64,000 nucleotides of DNA from Candidatus Agathobaculum intestinipullorum (GCA_019117485.1 DWZQ01000033.1:60861-124860), one strand, 5' to 3'; shown: positions 9,601 through 18,096, numbered from the stretch's first letter. The notes: generated from the letters alone by a model not told the origin. Program-made: numbers and translations.

Positions 9601-9902
9601 AGACGGTGGCCCTCGCCAAGGCCGAGGCGGAAAAAACCCACGATCAAGTCACTGTCCGCTTTGCCATGGGCGGCTTGCAGATCCTCGGATTCGTAAAGAA
9701 TTCTCCCAAAAAGCAGAAAGTCAGCCTGATGCAGGCAGAACGAGAGCGGATGGAAGGGTTCAAGCTGGAAATGACAAATATACTGGAAAACGCAAGGGAA
9801 CTTTTGAAGAAGTATGGGCTGGAATCGGAGTACGGTATAGCGTATGGCGTAATCGCTTCCGCGCTGGAAAAGAAAAAGCCGCTGGATCAACTTCTCGGCT
9901 AA
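6636..9902 (+). CDS. Large protein with acidic low-complexity N-terminus and permuted papain-like His/Cys motif
   Basis: The product has 1088 residues, no signal peptide and no obvious membrane segment; AGGAGGG lies upstream of ATG 6636. Residues 1-30 are Lys/Arg-rich. Residues 65-190 are Ala/Glu/Pro-rich and end in an acidic run of repeating EE/DEE units (about 156-188). Residues 225-350 hold RLHVGFHP with His264 and YNNCTTFVANVA with Cys338. That His-before-Cys order and the NC-T/S-F signature resemble circularly permuted papain-fold enzymes (NlpC/P60-, YiiX- or LRAT-like); this is a motif comparison only. Residues 360-1088 are helical, charged and unrecognised. The AAA+ ATPase gene follows 81 bases downstream, probably in the same operon. 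It could be a protease, a transglutaminase-like or lipid-acting enzyme, or an effector. Confidence 0.6.
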   Translation: MARHKHSGEQGKTRKKGKGHQGYALLQGNAPEKLLDRGAPVRSFGKLEHSLTWGEIIAEEQNRTLPEGAVALPAVAQKPEDEQLEEDALPIAGVGEPAAEPAVGQPAAETGAVQAGNKGEEEAQPGQLEVEAGAEAPVVQPEAQLGAEAVGEKLPAAEEASEEEEAFEDEEASEDEETSDDEEAFEAAYQPPAVFYKHNDWERGEKGDEPERIRQKPYLEVVVETPNVGSREAMDANTDPGHTSAVLEFTAKTPSDEYRRARLHVGFHPRAGAGIGGMEEALLHRTDYPGEVQNDSDTLTSASVRRRFPIDKDKVKAALNVMDKYDSGMPYNLIYNNCTTFVANVAKQAAIPGVEGAFQETDWHFGLKAKAKLAFLQMFGRTMGAVKNKPAEMKALLQKRDFNAFDKMRLSEAELQRYQESRQQGRGGSMKFHGYSPSDVAENLLAMQDDKSALIVNKPELGKNGEKDENYWFQHAARMHMLGKLGNANMNGAAADGAKEALGLPAPQDFSRDIKKAATRRNYFSSWRREIRKNKDWSNPFGPKAVTDTVEGMPKLLENALEQYQVIRTVKLGVGTEDLEENAEKLSDTLQEIKQQAGSAVGELKNSKAPDAFVNYWDRLMAAGEQAGKFTALDDVAEDEQETPMDADEREAAEVFTGERDSIPLDRTARLLAREPDDALEEAARGKLAGSALAPVLHDSISTLLGDMHAKMDGTWLQNIEGKSILKMTNKLAVLDLLPGNQKLEAYEELLAGLRGSKGQAAWAVWQAEKAKINDGSDNADSQEESTDKKDKEKRVTVEDAIENHLSSSEMASAHTMLLGLALRKAALTNGTDAETVYQEQRKKATRGQAINQIMDINQHKTNIVEIMVPDNRVTQIKNAIRGALQDKPVGETLKEEEIGKEIASYKEAMQTALLGLFPEGFAGGEDSAQVIAEKACERLQQKVQQADKNDVEKVVRKETLAKGLQQMSESDLNSVTDGWEKLQTRYGQTVALAKAEAEKTHDQVTVRFAMGGLQILGFVKNSPKKQKVSLMQAERERMEGFKLEMTNILENARELLKKYGLESEYGIAYGVIASALEKKKPLDQLLG

Positions 9903-9908
9903 AAAACC

Positions 9909-9947
9909 ACCGCACCGTTTGGCGCTCCATCGCGCAGGCGGTGCGGT
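9909..9947 (+). terminator. Stem-loop in the gap before the AAA+ gene
   Basis: Arms ACCGCACCG (9909-9917) and CGGTGCGGT (9939-9947) pair perfectly around a 21-base loop. No T run follows, so it may be a processing or partial-termination structure rather than a true terminator. Confidence 0.35.
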
Positions 9948-9983
9948 ATTCCCATCTATGCACGACGGAAGGGGGAGCAAAAC

Positions 9984-12071
9984 ATGAAAGCATACGCTTC
10001 CGCGCAGGAGCATCTGGCGCACTGCCTGGCCGCGCTGGACGCGCTGCTGCGGCAGTTCTGCGCCGCGGGCGGCCCGCACTACCGGCGCGGCATGGTGATG
10101 ACGCAGCAGGAGGCGCAGGCCTTCCTGTCCGGGCAGACGCCCGCGCCGCAGCCGCCGTCGGGCGGACTACAGACCGTGTGGCAGCAGATCGAACAGCGCG
10201 AGGTGCTGACGGTCGCCGCCGGACGCATCCTGCCGCTGCAACAGGTGGCAGCCGCCTTCGGGCTGGATACGTTCGGCAGCTTCTGCCTGCTGCTGGCCGC
10301 CTCGGTGCAGGCCGACCGCAAGTACGAGATGGTCTATTCCTATTTACAGGACAGCACGACCGCCGTCCACCCGACGCTGGGGCTGGCGCAGGCACTGTAC
10401 GCCGCGGCGGGCGGTAACGTAGAGCAACAGCCGCCATGGGGGCAGGAGGGAAGATTCTGTTTCTTGCCGCCGGCCGGGGATACGCTGCTGTCCTCCCCGC
10501 TGCGGCTGCGGCCGCGCGTGGCCGCGTTCCTGCTCGGGCAGGAAGCGCCGCCCACGCTGCCCGACGGCATCCTGCACTACCTGAACCCGGACGGGCTTGA
10601 CGAGCTGTTCCTGCACACCGCCACGCGGGACGCCTTGCTGCGCCTGATCGGCGAGGTAGGGGAAAAGGGCGGCCAGCTGCTGGTGCACCTGATCGGCGCG
10701 CCCGGCACGGGGCGCAAGCTGCTGCTGCGCACGGTAAGCGCGCAGACCGGGCTTCCCTTTCTGTCGGTCGATGTGCAACGCCTGCCGGAAGACGAGCGCG
10801 CCGGACAGGCGCTGCTCGACGAGATCACCACCGAAGCCTACCTTACCGAAAGCGCCGTCCATCTGGAGGTGCGCGGTGCGTTGCAACCAGAACAGGCGGA
10901 AGCGTTCCGGCGGCTGGAGGACGCCTTGGCCACGCGCGTGCCGATCGTTTGCGTCACAGCGGCGCCCGATGAGCTGCCGCGTGTCCTGCCGCGCGCGCAT
11001 GTGGTGACGCTCGAGCTGGGCGAGGCTGATATTACCCAGCGCGAGCAGATCTGGCAGTATTATGCAAAGCCATGCCCGCTGGCGGATGATATTTCGCTCA
11101 CCGCCTACGCCAGCCGCTATTACCTGACGCCAGACCAAATCCGACGCAGCCTGTTCAGCGCGATGACGCTTGCCGCTGCGCGCGGACAGGCGCAGGTAAC
11201 CGACGCGATGCTGTCCCAAGCGGTGATGCAAAACCGTTCGGTGCACATCGACGGCCTGGCCCAGCGCCTGCAAAGCACGTTCACTTGGGATGATATCGAG
11301 CTGCCCGATGAGCAGCGCAGCTTGCTGCAACTGGCGGGTGCGCGGATGCGCCTGCGCCGATGCGTGGAGGAGGACTGGGGCTTCCGCCGCAAGGTGACCT
11401 ATGGCCGCGGCGTGAGCGTGCTGCTGCACGGCCCACCCGGCACGGGCAAAACCATGGCAGCACAGGTGCTGGCAAACGACATCGGCATGGAGCTGTACCG
11501 CGTCGACCTGAGCCAAGTGGTGGACAAATATATCGGTGAAACCGAGAAAAACCTCGCTCGCATCTTTGATTCCGCGCAAAAATCCAACGTTATCCTGTTT
11601 TTCGACGAGGCGGACGCGCTGTTCTCCAAACGCACGGAGGTGACCAGCTCGAACGACCGCCACGCCAACGCGGAAACGGCATATATTTTGCAGCGGATCG
11701 AAACATACGACGGCATGACAATTTTGGCGACCAATTTATCCAACAACTTCGACCCCGCTTTTATGCGGCGTATCACCTATACGGTGCGCTTTGAAATGCC
11801 GGATGAGGCGATGCGGCTGCGGCTGTGGCAAAAGAACCTGCCGCCCGCGGCGCCACGCGCCGAGGGACTTGACCTCGCGTTTTTCGCCAAAACCTTTGCG
11901 CTGTCCGGCAGTGCAATCAAGCAGATTTTGCTCAACGCCGCGTACATGGCGGCGATGGAAGAAAAACCGATCTCCGCGCGGCATCTGGTGCGGGCGGTCA
12001 AATATGACGCGATCAAAAGCGGCCGCATCTGCGAGCGCGAGCAGTTCGGCGTGTACGCCAGCTATTACTGA
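9984..12071 (+). CDS. AAA+ ATPase with one degenerate and one intact ATPase module
   Basis: The start is ATG 9984, with GGGGGAG (9971-9977) as ribosome site. The 695-residue protein has a helical, winged-helix-like N-terminal part (about 1-150). Next comes a first AAA-like module whose Walker A has decayed to GAPGTGRK (238-245, Lys/Thr replaced). A complete second module follows (about 440-680): Walker A GPPGTGKT with Lys489, Walker B ILFFDEAD with Asp541/Glu542, a sensor Asn (ILATNLSNN) and a second-region Arg pair MRRITY. This layout resembles the ATPases of extracellular contractile injection gene clusters (Afp15 type), but no sheath, tube or baseplate gene is in the window. It probably remodels or unfolds the product of the adjacent 1088-residue gene or the calpain-like protease; that is inference. 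Confidence 0.85.
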   Translation: MKAYASAQEHLAHCLAALDALLRQFCAAGGPHYRRGMVMTQQEAQAFLSGQTPAPQPPSGGLQTVWQQIEQREVLTVAAGRILPLQQVAAAFGLDTFGSFCLLLAASVQADRKYEMVYSYLQDSTTAVHPTLGLAQALYAAAGGNVEQQPPWGQEGRFCFLPPAGDTLLSSPLRLRPRVAAFLLGQEAPPTLPDGILHYLNPDGLDELFLHTATRDALLRLIGEVGEKGGQLLVHLIGAPGTGRKLLLRTVSAQTGLPFLSVDVQRLPEDERAGQALLDEITTEAYLTESAVHLEVRGALQPEQAEAFRRLEDALATRVPIVCVTAAPDELPRVLPRAHVVTLELGEADITQREQIWQYYAKPCPLADDISLTAYASRYYLTPDQIRRSLFSAMTLAAARGQAQVTDAMLSQAVMQNRSVHIDGLAQRLQSTFTWDDIELPDEQRSLLQLAGARMRLRRCVEEDWGFRRKVTYGRGVSVLLHGPPGTGKTMAAQVLANDIGMELYRVDLSQVVDKYIGETEKNLARIFDSAQKSNVILFFDEADALFSKRTEVTSSNDRHANAETAYILQRIETYDGMTILATNLSNNFDPAFMRRITYTVRFEMPDEAMRLRLWQKNLPPAAPRAEGLDLAFFAKTFALSGSAIKQILLNAAYMAAMEEKPISARHLVRAVKYDAIKSGRICEREQFGVYASYY

Positions 12072-12115
12072 CCGTTTGCCGGAGCGGCAGGACCGCATTC
12101 ACTTTTTACCCAAGC

Positions 12116-12949
12116 ATGTGTATGGGCTTCGGCTGCAACGCCTGCGGCGTGACCGGCTGCCGCATCATCGACTCGCCGCGCGAGCGGCTGATCGCGATGC
12201 TCACCAACGTGTTCGCGCCCTGCAACGGACGGTTCCCGCTGCTGATTTTTCTGTGTTCGGCGTTTTTCGCCGGCAGCGCCGCGGGTGGCGCGCTGCTGCT
12301 GACCGGCGTGATCGCGGGGGGTGTCGCGCTGACGCTCGGCGTGTCCCGGCTGCTTTCCGCAACCGTTCTCCGGGGCGTGCCGTCCTCGTTTACGCTCGAA
12401 CTGCCGCCCTACCGCGCCCCGCAGCTCGGGCAGGTGATTGTGCGCAGCGTGCTCGACCGGACGCTGTTCGTGCTGGGCCGCGCGGCGGCTGTGGCCGCGC
12501 CTGCGGGCGGGGTGATCTGGCTGTTGGCAAACGTTGACATCGGCGGCGCGTCGGTGTTCACCCACCTGACCGCCCTGCTTGACCCCGCAGGGCAGCTGCT
12601 GGGCTTGGATGGTGTGATCCTGCTGGCGTTCATCCTTGCCTTTCCGGCCAATGAGCTGGTGATGCCGCTGATTGTGATGGGCTACCTCGCTACCGGTACG
12701 CTGACCGACCTTTCCGACCTGACAGCGTTCCACACCCTGCTGGTTGCCAATGGCTGGACAGTCTGCACCGCGCTGTGTACGCTGCTGTTTGCGGTGGCGC
12801 ACTGGCCGTGCTCGACCACCTGCCTGACCATCTGGAAAGAGACGCGCAGCCTCAAATGGACGCTTGCCGCTGTTGCGCTGCCAACCGTCTGCGGTATTGC
12901 CCTTTGCCTGATCGCACACGGCGCATGCACACTCTTTGGTTTCGCTTGA
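12116..12949 (+). pseudogene. feoB: Truncated FeoB: C-terminal membrane half only
   Basis: The 277-residue frame opens inside a conserved FeoB segment (CMGFGCNACGVTGCRIIDSPRERL) and continues to a normal FeoB C-terminus with several membrane helices (about 45-75, 115-140, 180-205, 215-240, 250-275). Full FeoB is 600-800 residues, with an N-terminal G domain that drives Fe(II) uptake. The G domain and first membrane half are absent here, and the AAA+ gene ends 44 bases upstream. There is no ribosome site before ATG 12116, and the frame stays open upstream through the junction without recognisable FeoB sequence beyond a few residues. Most likely a remnant left when the upstream DNA arrived by insertion or deletion; a repurposed membrane protein is less likely. 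Confidence 0.75.
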
Positions 12950-12950
12950 A

Positions 12951-12977
12951 AAAAGCCGCCCATGTGGCGGCTTTTTT
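12951..12977 (+). terminator. Intrinsic terminator after the feoB remnant
   Basis: AAAAGCCGCC (12951-12960), five-base loop, GGCGGCTTTTTT. Compact GC stem with T run. Confidence 0.85.
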
Positions 12978-12998
12978 GTGTGCCCATGAATAGAACTT

Positions 12999-13027
12999 TT
13001 GTTTTCTTGCCGCGTTTATGCTATACT
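12999..13027 (+). promoter_or_regulatory. Promoter of the pcrA-type helicase gene
   Basis: TTGTTT (12999-13004), 17-base spacer, TATACT (13022-13027). The start codon at 13062 then lies about 30 bases after the predicted transcript start, which argues against any start upstream of it. Confidence 0.65.
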
Positions 13028-13061
13028 GATGGGGAACCTTCAAAACGAAACGAGGAACCCT

Positions 13062-15464
13062 ATGGAACCGACTAAATTTGACATGAAATATGCCGCCGTG
13101 CGGCGCGCGATCATCGAGGGGTATTTCGCCCATCTTAACGACCGCCAGCGCGAGGCGGTGTTCACTACCGAAGGCCCGCTGCTCATCCTTGCGGGCGCGG
13201 GCAGCGGCAAGACGACCGTGCTGATCAACCGCATCGTCAATATCCTGCGCTTCGGCCAGGGGCTGACGAGCGAGTTTGCACCCGAAGGCGCAACCGAGGA
13301 TGACCTGTTGTTCCTGACCGAATACCTGACCGATCCCAAGCCGGAGAACCGCGACCATGCGCTGCGCCTGTGTGCCATGGAGCCTGCGCGCCCGTGGCAG
13401 GTGATTGCCATCACCTTTACCAACAAGGCCGCACGCGAACTGCGCGAGCGTCTGCTCGCCGCGTTACCGGACGAGCAGGCGGCCAGCGACGTTTGGGCGT
13501 ACACGTTCCACACCGCTTGCCTGCGCATCCTGCGGCGGTATAACGATTTGCTGGGCTTCGATACGCCGTTTACCATCTACGACGAGGATGACAAAAAGCG
13601 TGTGATCACAAACGTGCTCAAGCAGCTGAACCTTGAGCCGAAAACCTTCGATCCGCGCACGGTTATCGGCATGATCTCGCGCGCGAAAGACAAGCTGATG
13701 ACTCCGAAGCAGTTCGCCGCCGACGCTGCAGGGGATTACTTCCGCGAAAAGGTTGCGGACGTGTACAAGCGGTACGAAAAGGAGATGCGCAAGGCTTGTG
13801 CGCTCGACTTTGACGACATTATCATGAAAACCGTGCTGCTGCTGCAAAACAACCCGGACGTGCTCGAGTTCTATCAGCACCAGTTCCGCTATGTGCTGGT
13901 AGACGAATATCAGGACACCAACTATGCCCAGTATGTGCTGACCAGTCTGCTGGCGGGGCATTTCGAGAACATCTGCGTGGTCGGTGACGACGACCAGTCC
14001 ATCTACAAGTTCCGCGGCGCGACGATTACCAACATCCTTGAGTTTGAAAAGCAGTTCAAAAACGCCAAAACCATCCGGCTTGAGCAGAACTACCGCTCGA
14101 CCGGCAACATCCTGAGCGCCGCCAACGAGGTGATCCGCAACAACGTCGGCCGTAAGGGCAAGGAGCTGTGGACCGACCACGACGGCGGCTCGAAAATCCA
14201 CCTGCACCGTTCGGACAGTCAGGAGGGGGAGGCGGCTTACATCGCGGACACCATCCGCGCGGGTGTCGAGGCCGGCCGCCGCTGGGGCGACTTTGCCGTG
14301 TTGTACCGCAACAACGTCTTGAGCGATAACATTGCCGCCGCATTCATCCGCGACGGCATCCCTTACCGCGTTTACAAGGGGCGCGACTTCTTCTCACGCG
14401 CCGAGGTGCGCGATATGTTTGCCTATCTGTGGGTGCTGGAAAACCCGGCGGATGAGCTGCGCCTGCGGCGCATCATCAATGTGCCCGCCCGTAAGATTGG
14501 CGACAAATCGGTTGAAACCGCCGCGCAGGTTGCGCTCGAAAACGGGATGCTGCTCTATGACGTGGTGCGGAACGCCTCGCAGTTTGCGCCGCTCGGGCGC
14601 AGCGCCGCCGCGATGGAGAAGTTCGGCACGATGATGGAGAACTTGCGTCAGCAGCGCGAGTTTCTCTCCTTGTCCGAGCTGTACGACGAGCTGCTGAACC
14701 AGTCCGGCTACCTGCGTGCGTTGATGGAAAAGGGCGGCACCGAGGAACAGGGCCGCATCGAGCATATCGAAGAATTGAAGTCCTACATCGTCGACTATGA
14801 GGAAAAGAATGAGATGCCCACGCTGGGCGGCTTCCTTGAGAATATGGCGCTTTACACCGACGCCGACCAGACCGCCGAGGACGAGGATGCGGTGCTGATG
14901 ATGACCATGCACTCGGCCAAGGGGTTGGAGTTCCCCGTGGTGTTCCTTGCGGGTATGGAGGATGGGCTGTTTCCCGGCTTCCGAGCAACCGAGCGTGAGG
15001 AGGACATGGAGGAAGAACGGCGGCTGTGCTATGTTGCGGTGACGCGTGCGAAGGAGGAGTTGTACCTCACCTGCGCCGAGCGCCGTCTGCTGTATGGCCG
15101 CACGCAGTATGCACACCCGTCGCGTTTCATTGACGAGATGCCGGGCGAGCTGCTGGACAGCAACATTGTCGCGCGGCGGATGTTCGCGTCCGCCACTCAG
15201 CCAGACCCCGACCTGCCCCGCGCGCAGGTGACGCGCGCGCGCAGTCTGTCATCTGCGTCGTCGCTGGGCATGCAAACCCAGACGGAAACGCCTTTGCCGG
15301 ACTTCACGCCCGGCTGCCGTGTGCAGCATAAGGCGTTTGGCTCGGGCATGGTCGTATCGGTCAAGCCCATGGGCGGCGACGCGCTGCTCGAAATCGCGTT
15401 TGACGAAAAGGGCACCAAACGGCTGATGGCCAAAGCTGCGTCAAAATTTATGAACAAGGCATAA
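13062..15464 (+). CDS. pcrA: UvrD/PcrA-type superfamily 1 DNA helicase
   Basis: This is an ATP-dependent 3'-5' DNA helicase of replication and repair. Visible motifs in the 800-residue product are Walker A AGAGSGKTT with Lys50, ITFTNKAARELRERL (motif Ia), DEYQDTN (motif II), GDDDQSIYKFRGA (motif III), LEQNYRS (motif IV) and VAVTRAKEELYL (motif VI). An insert of about 45 residues (about 65-110) lies between motifs I and Ia, where UvrD/PcrA usually have a short linker. The C-terminal about 60 residues form the PcrA-type Tudor-like end (GCRVQHKAFGSGMVV). ATG 13062 is chosen because GAGG precedes it and the upstream in-frame start would overlap the promoter. The gene stands alone between two terminators. 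Confidence 0.93.
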   Translation: MEPTKFDMKYAAVRRAIIEGYFAHLNDRQREAVFTTEGPLLILAGAGSGKTTVLINRIVNILRFGQGLTSEFAPEGATEDDLLFLTEYLTDPKPENRDHALRLCAMEPARPWQVIAITFTNKAARELRERLLAALPDEQAASDVWAYTFHTACLRILRRYNDLLGFDTPFTIYDEDDKKRVITNVLKQLNLEPKTFDPRTVIGMISRAKDKLMTPKQFAADAAGDYFREKVADVYKRYEKEMRKACALDFDDIIMKTVLLLQNNPDVLEFYQHQFRYVLVDEYQDTNYAQYVLTSLLAGHFENICVVGDDDQSIYKFRGATITNILEFEKQFKNAKTIRLEQNYRSTGNILSAANEVIRNNVGRKGKELWTDHDGGSKIHLHRSDSQEGEAAYIADTIRAGVEAGRRWGDFAVLYRNNVLSDNIAAAFIRDGIPYRVYKGRDFFSRAEVRDMFAYLWVLENPADELRLRRIINVPARKIGDKSVETAAQVALENGMLLYDVVRNASQFAPLGRSAAAMEKFGTMMENLRQQREFLSLSELYDELLNQSGYLRALMEKGGTEEQGRIEHIEELKSYIVDYEEKNEMPTLGGFLENMALYTDADQTAEDEDAVLMMTMHSAKGLEFPVVFLAGMEDGLFPGFRATEREEDMEEERRLCYVAVTRAKEELYLTCAERRLLYGRTQYAHPSRFIDEMPGELLDSNIVARRMFASATQPDPDLPRAQVTRARSLSSASSLGMQTQTETPLPDFTPGCRVQHKAFGSGMVVSVKPMGGDALLEIAFDEKGTKRLMAKAASKFMNKA

Positions 15465-15472
15465 CGACAAGC

Positions 15473-15514
15473 AAACAGGCCCCGCCGTGGCATTCGCCAC
15501 AGCGGGGCCTGTTT
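15473..15514. terminator. Bidirectional terminator between pcrA and a convergent MATE gene
   Basis: Perfect 13-base arms AAACAGGCCCCGC (15473-15485) and GCGGGGCCTGTTT (15502-15514), with a nested GTGG/CCAC pair in the loop. The A and T runs are placed to serve both strands. Confidence 0.85.
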
Positions 15515-15614
15515 GTTGTTATTGTCGCAGGTGCGGAAGTCTCCATGGCCGCCGGTTCGCCCGCAGCGTCAATGGCTGTGGGTGTAGGGGAGGGGCCTTA
15601 CGGAGGCGGGATGA

Positions 15615-17000
15615 TTATTTCGTCTGTTCAGGCAGGCTGCGCAGGATTTGGCGGAACCTGATCAGGAACAGCGTGGTAGTCGTTGCGGCTGCGATCAAGT
15701 CCGCGACCGGCTCGGCGAAGAATACCGCGAAGAGTTGATCCTCGAAGAAGTGCGGCAAAATCAAAATCAGCGGAATGAGCAGGATGATCTTGCGCTCAAT
15801 GGCAAGGAACAGTGAGATCTTTGCCTCGCCCAGTGCGACAAAGCACTGCTGGAATGTATTCTGAAACGCCGAGACAAAGCCAACCGCGAAATAAATGCGC
15901 AGCGCCCACGCGGTTTCGTCGATCAGTGCGCTGTCGTGCGCGAACAGGCGCGCAATCGTGTGCGGCGCGACCATGGACAGGCCCCACACGCCGAATGCGA
16001 AAATACACGCGCCCAGCAGGTTGTACCGTACCGTCTGCTTCATACGGTCAGGACGTCCCGCGCCGTGGTTGAAGCTCAGGATAGGTTGCGCGCCCTGCGT
16101 CAAGCCCATGAGCGGCATTTGCACCATCTGCGCGACCGAGGTCAGGATGGTCATGGCACCGACGGCCAGATCGCCGCCGTATTTTTGCAGGGACACGTTG
16201 AAGGTCACAGCCAACAGGCTTTCGGTCGATTGCATCACGAAAGGCGCTGCGCCCAAGCCGATGGCGGGAAACAGCAGGCGTTTATCCAGCCGGAAAAAGG
16301 CTTTTTTCAGCCGCAGCGTTGAATCTTGCCCGGTCAGGAAACGCACGACCCACAGCGCAGAAACCGCCTGCGAGATCACGGTCGCGATTGCCGCGCCGCG
16401 CACGCCCAGCCCGAACAGGAAGATGAACACCGGGTCGAGCACAACGTTGAGCACTGCGCCGATCAATACGGTTTTCATCGCAACGCTGGATTTGCCCTGC
16501 GCGGTGATAAAGCCGTTCAGTCCCAGCGCGGTCATGACAAAGATCGTACCCAATACATAGATGTTGAGGTACTGCATCGCGTAGGGCAGTGTGTCCGCCG
16601 ACGCGCCGAACAGCACAAGCAACGGCTCTTGGAACAGCAGGAACAACGCGGTCAGTACGACGGCCAGCCCCCACAGCGCGGCGGTACAGGTGCCGAGCGT
16701 GCGCTCGGCTTTTTCGTGTTCGCCTGCGCCCATGGCGATCGAGGCGCGCGGTGCGCCGCCCGTGCCGATGAGTGCGGCAAACGCCGAAATCAGTGTGATG
16801 ACCGGGAAGGTCACGCCAATGCCGGTCAGCGCCAGCTTGCCCTCGACCGGGATTTGGCCGATATAGATGCGGTCGACGATGTTGTAGAGCAGGTTGACGA
16901 CCTGCGCGCAGATGGTCGGCAGCGCCAGCCGCAGGAGCAGCGGGCCGACCGGATCCTTGCCCAGATCGGCAGCCCGTTTCTGTTTGTTTTGCTTTGCCAT
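15615..17000 (-). CDS. MATE-family multidrug/metabolite efflux pump
   Basis: The 461-residue integral membrane protein has twelve predicted hydrophobic helices in two halves. It starts with the MATE signature region PLLLRLALPTICAQVVNLLYNIVDRIYIG and has typical loop motifs (GGAPRASIAMGAGE; MQMPLMGLTQGAQPILSFNHGAG). Pumps of this family export cationic compounds using a Na+ or H+ gradient. It starts 1 base after the uridine phosphorylase stop codon, with AGGAGG inside the end of that gene, so it is the last gene of a DUF951-phosphorylase-MATE operon. The substrate cannot be read from the sequence; the operon suggests a metabolite or nucleoside analogue rather than a dedicated drug pump, which is inference. 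Confidence 0.9.
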   Translation of the reverse strand: MAKQNKQKRAADLGKDPVGPLLLRLALPTICAQVVNLLYNIVDRIYIGQIPVEGKLALTGIGVTFPVITLISAFAALIGTGGAPRASIAMGAGEHEKAERTLGTCTAALWGLAVVLTALFLLFQEPLLVLFGASADTLPYAMQYLNIYVLGTIFVMTALGLNGFITAQGKSSVAMKTVLIGAVLNVVLDPVFIFLFGLGVRGAAIATVISQAVSALWVVRFLTGQDSTLRLKKAFFRLDKRLLFPAIGLGAAPFVMQSTESLLAVTFNVSLQKYGGDLAVGAMTILTSVAQMVQMPLMGLTQGAQPILSFNHGAGRPDRMKQTVRYNLLGACIFAFGVWGLSMVAPHTIARLFAHDSALIDETAWALRIYFAVGFVSAFQNTFQQCFVALGEAKISLFLAIERKIILLIPLILILPHFFEDQLFAVFFAEPVADLIAAATTTTLFLIRFRQILRSLPEQTK

Positions 17001-17001
17001 A

Positions 17002-17763
17002 TCAGTGGGTTCTATCCTCCTGTATCAGGATGCGCAGCGCCTCGACCGCCGTGCGCACACCGCGCTCGGCTGCGTCAGGCGGGATGTTCGGCGCTTCGTC
17101 GTTGTCTGCATTCCACAACACATTGAGTACCGCGCCGCAGCGCACATGCAGTACCTGTGATACGATGAAAAGCGCCGCGGTTTCCATTTCACTGGTCAGT
17201 GCGCCCGCCGCCTTCCACGCCTTCCATTTAGCGAGCAGCTCATCCGCGATTGGCTGCTGCGCCGGACGGATTTCGCCGTAAAAGCTGTCCTTGGACTGGA
17301 TGACGCCGATATGGTGGGTCAGTCCGAGCTGTTTGGCCGCGTCGCGCAGCGCGCTGACAACCTCGAAATTTGCCGCCGCCGGGAACTCAACCGGCAGGTA
17401 TTCGCGGCTCGTACCCTCCTGCCGGATGGCGGCGGTTGGGATCACGATATCGCCGCCGCAGACCTCGTCGACGATGCCGCCCGAGGTGCCCACACGGATA
17501 AAGGTATCCGCGCCGCACTCGACCAGCTCCTCCAGCGCGATCGCGGCCGACGGGCCGCCGATGCCGGTCGAGCATACGGCGACCGGCTCGCCGTCTAGCT
17601 TGCCCGTCCAGATGGTGTACTCGCGGTTTTGCGCGATCTGCTTGGGATCGTCAAAATAGCGCGCGATGTTTTCGCAGCGCCCCGGGTCGCCCGGCAAAAT
17701 CACATACCGTCCGATATCGCCCTTGGTAATCTGTAAATGCATCTGCTTGCTGTCGATTAACAT
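17002..17763 (-). CDS. Uridine phosphorylase-type nucleoside phosphorylase
   Basis: The 253-residue cytosolic enzyme of nucleoside phosphorylase family 1 would split uridine (or a similar nucleoside) with phosphate into base and ribose-1-phosphate. Evidence: the phosphate loop VILPGDPGRC near the N-terminus, STGIGGPSAAIALEEL, the TSGGIVDEV segment, and SEMETAALF, which in the family contacts ribose. GGGAGG lies about 9 bases before ATG 17763. Its start overlaps the end of the DUF951 gene by 7 bases, indicating translational coupling. Substrate choice within the uridine/purine group is inferred from overall resemblance. Confidence 0.88.
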   Translation of the reverse strand: MLIDSKQMHLQITKGDIGRYVILPGDPGRCENIARYFDDPKQIAQNREYTIWTGKLDGEPVAVCSTGIGGPSAAIALEELVECGADTFIRVGTSGGIVDEVCGGDIVIPTAAIRQEGTSREYLPVEFPAAANFEVVSALRDAAKQLGLTHHIGVIQSKDSFYGEIRPAQQPIADELLAKWKAWKAAGALTSEMETAALFIVSQVLHVRCGAVLNVLWNADNDEAPNIPPDAAERGVRTAVEALRILIQEDRTH

Positions 17764-17951
17764 ACCGGTTTTCCCTCCCGTTCGATCAGTTTGATGTTTT
17801 TTTCGGCTTTCGAGCGCGGCAGCATCACCTCATGCCCGCAGCCTTGGCATTTGAGCTTGAAATCCATGCCCGTGCGCAGCACCTTCCATTGCTTTGCGCC
17901 GCAGGGGTGCGGCTTTTTCATCGTCAGCATATCGCCGACCTGCACATCCAT
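17757..17951 (-). CDS. DUF951 small zinc-ribbon-like protein
   Basis: The 64-residue protein starts MDVQVGDMLTMKKPHPCG and contains CG at 18-19 and the CQGCG pair, a small Cys-rich fold typical of DUF951. The family is widespread in Firmicutes and of unknown function; DNA- or RNA-binding has been suggested for it. ATG 17951 is chosen over ATG 17957 because the ribosome site GGAG (17963-17960) is 8 bases away from it and only 2 from the other. It is the first gene of the operon with the nucleoside phosphorylase and MATE pump. Confidence 0.85.
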   Translation of the reverse strand: MDVQVGDMLTMKKPHPCGAKQWKVLRTGMDFKLKCQGCGHEVMLPRSKAEKNIKLIEREGKPVC

Positions 17952-18096
17952 ACCCATTTCTCCTTTCCGCATGTTCCTATGCTTTCCACTATCATACCAC
18001 AAACGGCAGGCAAAGCCCAGCCTCATCCGCGCGCAGACATAATCCCGCCCGCGCGCCCATATAGTAAGGCAGACCCCAAAGGAGGCTCTGCTATTT

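Noticed and set aside
3790..12071. Calling the AAA+/protease locus a contractile injection system
   Set aside because: No sheath, tube, baseplate, spike, LysM or DUF4157 gene is present within the window; only the ATPase type resembles such clusters.
12999..13061. An upstream in-frame start for the PcrA-type helicase
   Set aside because: The region holds the promoter (-35 and -10), so it cannot be translated from that transcript.
17002..17951. Frameshift between the DUF951 and phosphorylase genes
   Set aside because: The 7-base overlap has a proper ribosome site and both products are complete; this is normal translational coupling.
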